DNA of 64,000 nucleotides from JBFLYO01 sp040756745 (GTDB taxonomy: Bacteria; Bacteroidota; Ignavibacteria; UBA10030; UBA6906): assembly GCA_040756745.1 (NCBI GenBank), contig JBFLYO010000014.1:1-64000 (forward strand), in the 5' to 3' direction. The notes under the pieces are model-generated. The model was not told where the DNA came from. It saw only the letters and a program-made list of their open reading frames with translations, and did no database searches. Below, one piece after another: positions 7,781-15,905 of this stretch. A program made the position numbers and the translations under genes. Numbering within the stretch: position 1 is the stretch's first letter; the number at the start of each line of letters is the position of its first letter.

Positions 7781-9442
7781 TCAGTTCAAAGGTGAAAACA
7801 CCGGCTCGATATCCACCGGAATGTGTATCAGCCTGTCGAGCGACCTCTGCATGAGAGGCCGGACGACGCCGAGTGTGTCGAGCATTGCCTTTGCTTTGTT
7901 GTAGGAGCCCTCGGCCTGAATGGTCATAATCTCGCCGGTGAGTTTCTGTGCCGCGGCTTTGAAGCGGGGAACATCTGCGCGGTACCGGCCGGTCGATTCA
8001 TCGTACCCGATCGCCCCCGCGTCGGACAAATAGTTGAACTGCAGTGCCATGCCCTTGCCGTGCGCATCGTTGATGCCGAAGCGGACCGATCGGAACACGC
8101 CGGCAAGGAAGGTGACGTACATGGGCTCCTCGAGGGACCTGTCGAGCACACCGGTGTCGATCAGATATTGAAGCGCAAAAAGACCGCTGATGTCCGCCTT
8201 CGCTTCTTCCAGGGCAGAGCTGAGCTCCCGCATTGCCTGTCGTGCCGTGGTCATCTTTCCGTTGAGGACAATCGCATGCGGGCCGAGCCCGTGCATCAGC
8301 TCATGCGCGAGGATGTGGGTGAAAAAGGGCTCGAATGCAATCAACGTGCGTTGCGTGGTATCGAGCAGCGCGGCTGCGATGGGTGTGAGGATCGTTCGGA
8401 ATTTCGCTTCCTGGACGTTTTTCAGCATCACCCGCTTGCTCCCCTTTTCGGCGGTGACCCGTTCGTCGTTGGGGAGATTGAATGCGGCTGTCTGTACTCC
8501 TCCTCGTGCTTCGCCGCCGGTGGCAATTTCCTGTACGACGCGGATCGGCGCCATTGCGCCGAGCTTCGGGTTGCGATAGCGCGGGTTGATCGGCAGGTGG
8601 TCCTCGATTTCCTGCAAATGCCGGCTGAAGCTGGTAAGCCGCGCTGTCTCCCCATCGTCGCGCAGACAGATGAACGCCTCGAATGCGGCCTTATAATTGA
8701 ACAGCTCGTCCATGTAGACTTCGTATGGCCCGATCGTCGGTTCGATGGGACTGTCAAGATCCATCCAGGCGACGTCGCTGGCGTAGTAGTCGTTTGTGAG
8801 AAACGCCTCGGCCCTGAGCGTGAGAAATCTCTTCAGCGAAGGGCTTTCGGTCAATCCTGCTGCTTCACGAAGGAGTGCGGCGGCGGGAACCAGAAGATCG
8901 CGGTATTCCTCGTTATACGGCACGACATGCAGCGTTCGGTCGGGATTTCTCCGGATTGTCCAGAAGAATCCGGTTGCCTTCTTCTGTTCGGTCTCCGGGA
9001 GAGTTGCAAGCCACTTCGCGAATTCGTCCTTGGTCATATCTTCGGGATAGTAGTTCGCTCCGTGTGGTTTGCGCGGCACCCCATCCACGAAGGGTTCATC
9101 ATGATCGAGGACTGACCAGGGTCCGCCGTTGACGTGATAGTAGTGGAGGAGCTCCTTCCCTTCGGGCGAGGAGTCTGCTTCGAGCTTCGACCGTAGGGCT
9201 TCGCTGCCGCTCCATGACTGTCGTGTGTATAGCCGGTCCATGATTGCGGCGGCCTGGATCAATTTCTTGAGCGCCTCCCTGTCGGCCGGACTCAGCTTCG
9301 AGAGATCGGCCGTGACCGGTGTTGGGGCGAATCGAGCGATCTTTGTGGCGAGGGGCGAGGGCTTGAATTCCTGTTTCTGTTGAGAGCAACCGGTGAGCAT
9401 GATGAGCAACCCGAAGATGAGAGTGAAGGCACAATCTTTCAT
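7781..9442 (-). CDS. M49-type (dipeptidyl-peptidase III-like) zinc lipoprotein
   Basis: Probable zinc aminopeptidase related to dipeptidyl-peptidase III, 553 residues. The N-terminus MKDCAFTLIFGLLIMLTGC is a lipoprotein signal with a lipobox (LTGC), so export and lipid anchoring are expected. The zinc motif reads HELMHGLGPH, i.e. HEXXH rather than the HEXXGH of eukaryotic enzymes, and the downstream EEAKAD supplies the third ligand. The frame is open upstream to 9610, but that part runs through palindromic repeats. ATG 9442 has GAGGAAAC upstream and begins the signal peptide, so I prefer it. Substrate specificity is unknown. Confidence 0.8.
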   Translation of the reverse strand: MKDCAFTLIFGLLIMLTGCSQQKQEFKPSPLATKIARFAPTPVTADLSKLSPADREALKKLIQAAAIMDRLYTRQSWSGSEALRSKLEADSSPEGKELLHYYHVNGGPWSVLDHDEPFVDGVPRKPHGANYYPEDMTKDEFAKWLATLPETEQKKATGFFWTIRRNPDRTLHVVPYNEEYRDLLVPAAALLREAAGLTESPSLKRFLTLRAEAFLTNDYYASDVAWMDLDSPIEPTIGPYEVYMDELFNYKAAFEAFICLRDDGETARLTSFSRHLQEIEDHLPINPRYRNPKLGAMAPIRVVQEIATGGEARGGVQTAAFNLPNDERVTAEKGSKRVMLKNVQEAKFRTILTPIAAALLDTTQRTLIAFEPFFTHILAHELMHGLGPHAIVLNGKMTTARQAMRELSSALEEAKADISGLFALQYLIDTGVLDRSLEEPMYVTFLAGVFRSVRFGINDAHGKGMALQFNYLSDAGAIGYDESTGRYRADVPRFKAAAQKLTGEIMTIQAEGSYNKAKAMLDTLGVVRPLMQRSLDRLIHIPVDIEPVFSPLN

Positions 9443-9503
9443 ATGGCTCAGTTTCCTCTTTGGTTTGGATCCCTCGCATTTCCTCAAACGGAACCCGCCC
9501 TGA

Positions 9504-9526
9504 CCCCTCCCTTGGAAAGGGAGGGG
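9504..9526. repeat. Intergenic hairpin, C4TC3T2 arms
   Basis: Ten-base perfect inverted repeat (9504-9513 with 9517-9526) around three bases, between larC and the M49 gene. It may be a short interspersed palindrome or may attenuate read-through. Confidence 0.6.
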
Positions 9527-9539
9527 AAGAGTTGGCTCT

Positions 9540-9566
9540 CCCCTTCCCCTTTTCAAGGGGAAGGGG
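9540..9566. repeat. Intergenic hairpin, C4T2C4T2 arms
   Basis: Twelve-base perfect inverted repeat around a three-base loop, 14 bases from the preceding hairpin and of similar composition. Together they fill the gap between larC and the M49 gene. Confidence 0.6.
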
Positions 9567-9606
9567 CCAGGGGATAGGGTTTCGTTACATCCAGCGGGGG
9601 CAAGAA

Positions 9607-10806
9607 TCACTTGTCGACTGTCAATTGTGGATTGTTGCGGGGAGAGTTCAATTCCCGTTCAAGCGTTCGCATCACCTCCACCACTGCCATCCCCTTCTCC
9701 ACCGCAATCCTCCTGCACTCCTCATACTCCGCCGTCACAATCTCTTTCCCGTCGCGGATCACAACCTTGGCCCTGACAAGGCCGAATGAGGTTGTGACTT
9801 CGACCGACCTGCGCGGAAGCTTTTTCCTGCCGATCGGCTGGATCCTGAGTCCGATAGTGGAGGTTTCCCGGTACAGTACTCCCAGCACGGCGTCGAGGAC
9901 ACGCCTCGGTGCCATCGCGCTCAGAAGTATCCCGGGGCGACCTTTTTTCATGATAATCGGAACCAGATAGGCATCGTGCGCGCCGGCGGCAAGAAGCCGA
10001 TCGATGACGTGCGGATACACCTGCGGGTTCAGATCATCGATGTTCGTTTCGATGACGACGACATCATCCTCTTCGATCCCAACCTCCAGTTCTCCGATCA
10101 TCACACGGAGGAGGTTGGGCAGTTCAGTGAATTCGCGGGTCCCCGCGCCGTAGCCGATGGCACTGATCCTGATCCTCTCCTGATCCAGCACGCCGGAGGA
10201 AAGCGCCTTAATGATCGCAGCACCGGTTGGCGTGGTCAGCTCATGGGGGATGCTTGTCAGAACGACAGGGTAATCCTTCAGTACCTCGAGCGCGGCGGGC
10301 GCAGGCGTGGGCATCTGGCCATGTTCTGTTTTGATCGTTCCCCCGCTCCCCAGCCGGACAGGGGAGCTGTAGACCCGTTCGATGCCCAAATGATCGAGGC
10401 AGATTGCCGTTCCCACGATGTCGACGATCGAATCGATTGCGCCCACTTCGTGAAAATGGACCTTCTCGGGCGTCGTGTTGTGGATTCGTGCCTCGGCCTC
10501 GGCGATGACCCGGAAGATGGACGCCGCCTGCTCCTTCGTTCCGGCGGACAGTGTGCTGGCATCAAGGATGCCAAGGATATCGTTCAGATGCCGATGGCGC
10601 TCAAAAGTTTCCGTGACGATGACGTCAACCTGGATGGCGTCGATAGCGCTCCGCTGGACATGCCGGGCGGTAAGCTCGAACCCCGCGAGGCGCAGGTCGG
10701 AGAGACGGGCCTGCAACGTTTCGAGCGGCATACCGGCGTTGATCAGTGCCGCAAGGGTCATGTCGCCGGCGATCCCGCCGACGGTGTCAAAATAGACGAT
10801 CTTCAT
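9607..10806 (-). CDS. larC: LarC nickel-insertion protein
   Basis: LarC-family protein of 399 residues. LarC is a CTP-dependent cyclometallase that inserts nickel into the pyridinium-3,5-bisthiocarboxylate mononucleotide pincer cofactor of lactate racemase (LarA) and its relatives. The N-terminal hallmark FDTVGGIAGDMTLAALI is intact, as are HFHEVGAIDSIVDIVG, the TPTGAAI segment and the C-terminal ferredoxin-like part (VVIETNIDDLNPQ). It overlaps waaA by four bases (ATGA), so it is translationally coupled to an LPS gene. No larA, larB or larE occurs in the window, so the client enzyme must be elsewhere. Confidence 0.92.
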   Translation of the reverse strand: MKIVYFDTVGGIAGDMTLAALINAGMPLETLQARLSDLRLAGFELTARHVQRSAIDAIQVDVIVTETFERHRHLNDILGILDASTLSAGTKEQAASIFRVIAEAEARIHNTTPEKVHFHEVGAIDSIVDIVGTAICLDHLGIERVYSSPVRLGSGGTIKTEHGQMPTPAPAALEVLKDYPVVLTSIPHELTTPTGAAIIKALSSGVLDQERIRISAIGYGAGTREFTELPNLLRVMIGELEVGIEEDDVVVIETNIDDLNPQVYPHVIDRLLAAGAHDAYLVPIIMKKGRPGILLSAMAPRRVLDAVLGVLYRETSTIGLRIQPIGRKKLPRRSVEVTTSFGLVRAKVVIRDGKEIVTAEYEECRRIAVEKGMAVVEVMRTLERELNSPRNNPQLTVDK

Positions 10807-12107
10807 TGTCGTGAGGTTCCCGCTGTCGTGCGCAACCGCTGTTCGAGGTGCTCCAGGAAGCGGTTCGTCGCGCCGACGTTCGACTGGACAAACCGGGCCG
10901 CACGTTCTCCTGCGGAGGTGCGGGCTCGCTCGTCCTCCAGCAGATGGCGCACCGTGCGATAGAACTCCGTGTCGTCGCTGACCACGAATCCCCCCCCGCG
11001 TTCCACAAGCATCAGCGGCTCCTGCGAGTTGCGATGCCGTGGTCCGAACAGGACCGGCACGCCGTATACTGCTGCCTCGAGTACGTTGTGAATTCCCTGC
11101 CTGAAACTTCCCCCCACGTAGGCGATCTGCGCATGCGCGTACAGGATGAGAAGGAGGCCGACGCTGTCCACGATGATGATCCGTTCTCCGGCATACTCGT
11201 TCAGGGCGGAGAACCGAAGAAACGTCGTCTTCCCCGCCAGTCGTTCTTCCAGTTCTTCGAGGTGCTCCTCCGTCGGCTCATGAGGGACAATAATGCAGAG
11301 GAGACACCGGTTCTCGTTCAGCAACTGCAGGGCCGGCGGGATCACGATGTCTTCGTCCTCGGGCCAGCTGCTGCCGATGACCACCACCTTCTTTCCCTCG
11401 GTCATCGCCGGAGGGATGATGTGACGTTTCCTTGCTTCGGCGCTCCGGATGCAGACCTGGTCGTAGCGGGTGTCGCCGATGGGTTGGATGACGGGATGGT
11501 CGAGCGCAAACTGCCGGAAGGCCTCCGCGTCCGTCCGTGTGACGGTCAGAATGTCGTCGATGGCGTTGTACACCTGCCGGTGGAAGCCGCGCGCCAGGGG
11601 GAGGAGTCGGTGCGTGCGCTCGCGCATCGTAGCGTTGGCGATGAGGATCGGGATGCGGCGGGCCTCGAGCTCCCACACATGGTTGGGCCAGATGTCGTAT
11701 CGCACCATGACCGCCGCATCGGGGCGCACAAGATCGAGGAAGCGCTGAGCGTTGGCCCTCGTGTCGAACGGGACGTATGTGATGATGTCCGCCAGCCTGT
11801 ATTTCCGGGAGTGTTCATACCCACTTGGCGAGAAGAACGAGACGATCACGGAAAGGCCGGGATTGCGCTGTTTCAACTCGGCGATGATCGGTTTGGCCTG
11901 TTCGAACTCCCCAAGCGACGAGGAATGGAACCAGATGCGGGGTCCGGGGGGAAGGGTGGCAGCCTGTCGCTCAAGTTCCTTAAACAGCGTGCCGCGTGCG
12001 CGGATGCCGCGCCGCGCCTTTGCGCTGGTGAGACCCGCAGCCTGGATGACCAGCCAGAGCAGCGGGATGACGATGCCGCTGTACGCGAAGGACCAGATGC
12101 GCCTCAC
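10803..12107 (-). CDS. waaA: 3-deoxy-D-manno-octulosonic acid transferase
   Basis: Kdo transferase (GT30) of 434 residues. It adds Kdo from CMP-Kdo to lipid IVA at the inner membrane, a required step in LPS core assembly. One N-terminal hydrophobic anchor (GIVIPLLWLVIQAAG) is followed by the family motif HSSSLGEFEQAKPI, containing the catalytic Glu, then VRYDIWPNHVWE and the C-terminal GGSFRQGIHNVLEAAVYGVP. The start is GTG at 12107, one base after the upstream heptosyltransferase stop. Kdo transfer plus an adjacent heptosyltransferase indicates a heptose-containing core. Confidence 0.93.
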   Translation of the reverse strand: MRRIWSFAYSGIVIPLLWLVIQAAGLTSAKARRGIRARGTLFKELERQAATLPPGPRIWFHSSSLGEFEQAKPIIAELKQRNPGLSVIVSFFSPSGYEHSRKYRLADIITYVPFDTRANAQRFLDLVRPDAAVMVRYDIWPNHVWELEARRIPILIANATMRERTHRLLPLARGFHRQVYNAIDDILTVTRTDAEAFRQFALDHPVIQPIGDTRYDQVCIRSAEARKRHIIPPAMTEGKKVVVIGSSWPEDEDIVIPPALQLLNENRCLLCIIVPHEPTEEHLEELEERLAGKTTFLRFSALNEYAGERIIIVDSVGLLLILYAHAQIAYVGGSFRQGIHNVLEAAVYGVPVLFGPRHRNSQEPLMLVERGGGFVVSDDTEFYRTVRHLLEDERARTSAGERAARFVQSNVGATNRFLEHLEQRLRTTAGTSRQ

Positions 12108-12108
12108 C

Positions 12109-13170
12109 TCATTTCGCTCCCTCCAGGAGTCCTGCTGCGGCAGCTACCACGGTTTCAACCGACGTGTCCTTCATGCAGCGGAAATGTCGTTTCGGGCATC
12201 GGGGAAGGCCTATATGCGTGCACGGGCGGCAGGAGAGATTTTGCTGTTCTACGACGCGGCTTGTCGCTTCGGGCGGGAAGAAACCGAACCGCCGGACCGT
12301 CGGTCCGAACATCGCAACGAGCTTGACCCCCCGCGCGGCCGCGATATGCATCAGGCCGGTGTCGTTGGTCAGCACCACGCGGCAGCGTTCGAGCGCCGCG
12401 GCGGTCTCGATCAGCGACGACCAACCTGCTAGATTGATAACTTGGGGGCCCGTGAACTCTCTCTGGATCAGCAACGCGATGTGGTCGCAGCGTGCGCGGT
12501 CCGTCTCCCCACCAAACAGGAGAATCGCCGCTCCCAGCTGCGAGGCGAGTGCTCCCGCGGCCGCCGCGAAGCGCTCTGCGGGCCACATTTTGTTGCCATG
12601 CTTCGCGGAGGGACAGATCCCGATGCAGGGGGTCCCTTTCAGAAGATGTTCCTCCGCAAGCAGGGAATCCACCGACGCCCGCGCCTCACCGGGGATGAAG
12701 AGGTCGAGCCCCTTCCGGTCGTTGAGCACTCCGAAAGGACGCACGGTTTCAAGGTACCGCTCCGCGACGCCGGGAGCCCCGCCGAACCGGTCGTACACAT
12801 CGACCTTGAACCTGACGAGCAGCATCCGCGCGAATTTCCGCTTGTTCACCCTCACAACGCGGCGGGAGCCCGCACACAACAAACGGCTCCGGATGCTGTC
12901 GTGAATGTCAATGATCAGGTCGTACCCGGCGGAGGCGATCCGGCTGCGCAGACGAAGAAGATCGGCCAGGCCGCCATGGTCCGGGAACTCAATCACATGT
13001 GAAAGATGCGGACTGTGACGGACAAGGTCGGCGTATGCCGACTTGACGCAGTAGTCGATCTGACAGCTTGGAAAGCGCCCGCGCAATGCTCGCACGAGCG
13101 GTGAAGACAGGACGACATCGCCGACGGAACTCAGGCGGATGATCAGCGTTTTATGTAATACATCCTCCAT
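12109..13170 (-). CDS. GT9 heptosyltransferase
   Basis: Glycosyltransferase family 9 protein of 353 residues, most like LPS heptosyltransferases (WaaF/WaaC type) that use ADP-heptose. It starts with the GT9 N-terminal motif TLIIRLSSVGDVVLSSPLVRAL; LTNDTGLMHIAAA and MFGPT near the C-terminus are the nucleotide-sugar site. The C-terminus carries a Cys-rich stretch (CRPCTHIGLPRCPK...CMKD) found in many GT9 proteins. I chose ATG 13170; the frame opens five codons earlier. It is one base from waaA, forming a core-LPS pair. Whether it adds heptose I or II is not decidable here. Confidence 0.88.
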   Translation of the reverse strand: MEDVLHKTLIIRLSSVGDVVLSSPLVRALRGRFPSCQIDYCVKSAYADLVRHSPHLSHVIEFPDHGGLADLLRLRSRIASAGYDLIIDIHDSIRSRLLCAGSRRVVRVNKRKFARMLLVRFKVDVYDRFGGAPGVAERYLETVRPFGVLNDRKGLDLFIPGEARASVDSLLAEEHLLKGTPCIGICPSAKHGNKMWPAERFAAAAGALASQLGAAILLFGGETDRARCDHIALLIQREFTGPQVINLAGWSSLIETAAALERCRVVLTNDTGLMHIAAARGVKLVAMFGPTVRRFGFFPPEATSRVVEQQNLSCRPCTHIGLPRCPKRHFRCMKDTSVETVVAAAAGLLEGAK

Positions 13171-13184
13171 GCCGGCTGAGAGCA

Positions 13185-13213
13185 ATGGTACTGCTTTTCA
13201 CAGGAAATAGCAA
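13185..13213 (-). promoter_or_regulatory. Promoter of the heptosyltransferase operon
   Basis: On the minus strand, TTGCTA (13213-13208) and TACCAT (13190-13185) are 17 bases apart. Transcription would begin near 13178, giving a very short leader before ATG 13170. Confidence 0.5.
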
Positions 13214-13233
13214 CGAATCCGCCGCACGCGTGC

Positions 13234-13262
13234 TTGACAGTCAGACGTGAAGGGGGTACATT
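13234..13262 (+). promoter_or_regulatory. Promoter of the MoxR-VWA operon
   Basis: TTGACA at 13234-13239 and TACATT at 13257-13262 with a 17-base spacer, 27 bases before the ATPase start. It is divergent from the heptosyltransferase promoter in the same gap. Confidence 0.7.
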
Positions 13263-13289
13263 GACTGCACACTCGCACCAGGGAGGAGC

Positions 13290-14801
13290 ATGAGCAGGCC
13301 GGCAACACTCGGAGAATTGCGTGCCAGCGGTCGAACGACCGTCAGAGTCAAGGACGAACTCCGAGCCAATCTGATACGCAAGATGCGCGCGGGGGAGGAA
13401 CTGTTCCCCGGAATCATCGGCTACGAGCAGACGGTAATCCCCGCCCTCATCAACGCCATCCTCGCGAAACATGACATCATCCTCCTCGGCCTCCGCGGGC
13501 AGGCAAAGACGCGGATCGTACGCCAGCTCATCACCCTCCTCGACGAGTACATCCCTGTCATCAAAGGAAGCGAGATTAACGACGACCCCTTTGCCCCCGT
13601 CAGCAAGTATGCGGTCGACCTGGTCAACACAATGGGAGACGTAACGCCGATCGAGTGGATCCACCGGAGCCGGCGCTACGGGGAAAAGCTCGCGACGCCG
13701 GACGTGACGATCGCCGATCTCATCGGCGACATTGACCCGATCAAAGCGGCTGCACAGCGGCTGCATTATGCCCACGAGGGAGCGATTCACTTCGGGATCA
13801 TCGCGCGGTGCAACCGGGGCATCTTCGCGATCAACGAGCTGCCCGACCTCCAGCCCCGCATCCAGGTGGGACTCTTTAACATTCTCGAAGAGAAAGATAT
13901 CCAGATCCGCGGCTTCAATGTTCGCATTCCGATGGACATCATGCTGGTCTTTACCGCGAACCCGGAAGACTACACAAACCGCGGGAACATCATTACGCCG
14001 CTCAAGGACAGAATCGACTCGCAGATCCTGACCCACTACCCGCGGTCGCTCGAAGATGCGATCCGGATCACCGAACAGGAGGCGCACATCGGGCGCGAAG
14101 GGAAGGATATCCGGATCCCGCGCTTCTTCCGGGAGATCGTTGAACAGATCGCCTTCGAGGCGCGAAAAAGCGAGTTCGTTGACCAGAAGTCAGGCGTGAG
14201 CGCCCGCCTGACCATCGCCGCGATGGAAAATCTGGTGAGCAATGCCGAGCGTCGGGCCATCACGATCGGTGACAACGTGATCGTTCCGCGCATCTGCGAT
14301 CTTCCTCACGTGCTTCCGGGACTGACGGGGAAGATCGAGCTCGTGTTCGAGGGAGAGCAGGAGGGATCGGTAAAGGTGAGCAAGGCCCTCGTCGGCAAGG
14401 CGGTGCGCGAAACGTTCAAGCGGTATTTCCCCGACCCCCTCAGGAAACGGCCGCGTCCGGCGCAGGACCCGCAGGGAGGGAAACAACAGCCCGATGACCC
14501 CGAGTACGGCAGGATCGTCCAGTGGTTCGAGGCCGGGAACAAGGTGGAGATCGCGGACGACATGACCATTGCTGAGTATACGCGCGAGCTGGACAAGGTC
14601 CGTGGACTGCGGGAGATCACGCGGAAATATATGAAAGGTGTCGACGAGCAATACGAGCTCCCTTCCGTGATGGAGTTCGTGCTCGACGGTCTCCATCAGA
14701 ATTCGAAAATCGCAAAAGATGAGGTCGACCACCGGACCTCGTATAAGGACATGGTCGGCAGCATATTCAGCGGCTCGGGGAAGATGTACGAAGAGGACTG
14801 A
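13290..14801 (+). CDS. MoxR/magnesium-chelatase-like AAA+ ATPase
   Basis: AAA+ ATPase of 503 residues related to the ChlI/BchI subunit of magnesium chelatase and to MoxR chaperones. The Walker A loop is atypical: GLRGQAKT, with Ala where the last Gly of GxxGxGKT is usual. Walker B-like IFAINELPDL and the sensor MLVFTANPEDYTNRG are clear. A C-terminal extension of about 130 residues is charged and of unknown fold. It is followed after two bases by a VWA protein. In known MoxR-VWA pairs the ATPase works with the VWA partner to remodel or metallate a client; the client here is unknown. It is cytoplasmic. Confidence 0.82.
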   Translation: MSRPATLGELRASGRTTVRVKDELRANLIRKMRAGEELFPGIIGYEQTVIPALINAILAKHDIILLGLRGQAKTRIVRQLITLLDEYIPVIKGSEINDDPFAPVSKYAVDLVNTMGDVTPIEWIHRSRRYGEKLATPDVTIADLIGDIDPIKAAAQRLHYAHEGAIHFGIIARCNRGIFAINELPDLQPRIQVGLFNILEEKDIQIRGFNVRIPMDIMLVFTANPEDYTNRGNIITPLKDRIDSQILTHYPRSLEDAIRITEQEAHIGREGKDIRIPRFFREIVEQIAFEARKSEFVDQKSGVSARLTIAAMENLVSNAERRAITIGDNVIVPRICDLPHVLPGLTGKIELVFEGEQEGSVKVSKALVGKAVRETFKRYFPDPLRKRPRPAQDPQGGKQQPDDPEYGRIVQWFEAGNKVEIADDMTIAEYTRELDKVRGLREITRKYMKGVDEQYELPSVMEFVLDGLHQNSKIAKDEVDHRTSYKDMVGSIFSGSGKMYEED

Positions 14802-14803
14802 GC

Positions 14804-15904
14804 ATGAAGTTCCGGTACTCACGCTGGCGGCCCGATTCTGCTACCGATGAGCAGCGGCTCCAGCAAATGATTTCGCTCTTCAGCTACCTCACCGTGCAGA
14901 CCAACGGCGACGTCGAGGAGGCGCTTGAGTGGCTGAAGCAGCTCGCCGAAGAGTACGGGCTGTTCGATGAGTCGATGACGATGGACGACCTTATCGACAA
15001 GCTCCGCGAACTCGGGCTCATCGAAGAGGCAAAGACGGGACTGGTGCTCACCGGAAAAGGGATCCAGCGGATCAGGCGCGATGCCCTGCGGGAAGTGTTC
15101 ACATCTCTGAAGAAGGCGCCCACCGGCAGCCACGAGACCCCCTACACCGGCACCGGGGTCGATCGGCTGAGCGAAACCCGGAAGTTCACATTCGGCGATC
15201 AGGCGACGAACATCGACCTGACGTCGACGCTCACCAACGCGTTCCGGCGCGACGGGATCGATGACTTCACTCTGAAGGAAGAGGACCTCGAGGTCTACGA
15301 GACGGAACACCAGACTTCCTGCGCGACGGTGCTGATGATCGACATCAGCCACAGTATGATCCTGTACGGTGAGGACAGGATCACGCCAGCGAAGCAGGTG
15401 GCGCTTGCGCTGAGCGAGCTGATCACGACCCAGTTCCCCAAGGATTATCTGGCGCTGGTCACGTTCGGCGACGAGGCGCAGCTTGTGAGCATCAACGAAT
15501 TGCCGTTCCTGACGGTGGGACCGTATCATACGAACACGCGGGCGGGACTGCAGCTGGCGCGCGATCTCCTCCGGCGCCGGGGGGGGAACGTCAACAGGCA
15601 GATCTTCATGGTGACCGACGGCAAGCCGTCAGCGATCTTCGAAGCGAACGGCCGGCTGTACAAGAACTCCTTCGGGCTCGACCCGAAAATTGTGAACAAG
15701 ACCCTCGACGAAGCCGTTGCCTGCCGGCGTGAACACATTCCAGTTACAACGTTTATGGTAGCGCGCGACCCGTACCTCATCAACTTCGTCGAGGAGCTGA
15801 CGCGCGCCAACCGCGGGAGGGCCTACTATTCCTCCCTGAATACGCTGGGCGAGTACGTGTTCGTGGACTATATCCGCAACCGGCGGAAACGCTTCTCCTC
15901 CTGA
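14804..15904 (+). CDS. VWA-domain protein, partner of the MoxR-like ATPase
   Basis: Protein of 366 residues with a helical N-terminal half and a C-terminal von Willebrand factor A domain. The metal-ion-dependent adhesion site is complete: DISHS (DxSxS), the Thr in HTNTRAG and the Asp in FMVTDGKPS. There is no signal peptide or membrane segment, so it is probably cytoplasmic. It begins two bases after the ATPase stop, so the two should be made together, as in MoxR-VWA and ChlI-ChlD pairs. It ends one base from the convergent phosphatase gene. Confidence 0.85.
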   Translation: MKFRYSRWRPDSATDEQRLQQMISLFSYLTVQTNGDVEEALEWLKQLAEEYGLFDESMTMDDLIDKLRELGLIEEAKTGLVLTGKGIQRIRRDALREVFTSLKKAPTGSHETPYTGTGVDRLSETRKFTFGDQATNIDLTSTLTNAFRRDGIDDFTLKEEDLEVYETEHQTSCATVLMIDISHSMILYGEDRITPAKQVALALSELITTQFPKDYLALVTFGDEAQLVSINELPFLTVGPYHTNTRAGLQLARDLLRRRGGNVNRQIFMVTDGKPSAIFEANGRLYKNSFGLDPKIVNKTLDEAVACRREHIPVTTFMVARDPYLINFVEELTRANRGRAYYSSLNTLGEYVFVDYIRNRRKRFSS

Positions 15905-15905
15905 T

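Noticed and set aside
13143..14087. 314-codon minus-strand frame over the MoxR-like gene
   Set aside because: It is a shadow of a GC-rich gene; no domain, and it would overlap the heptosyltransferase promoter.
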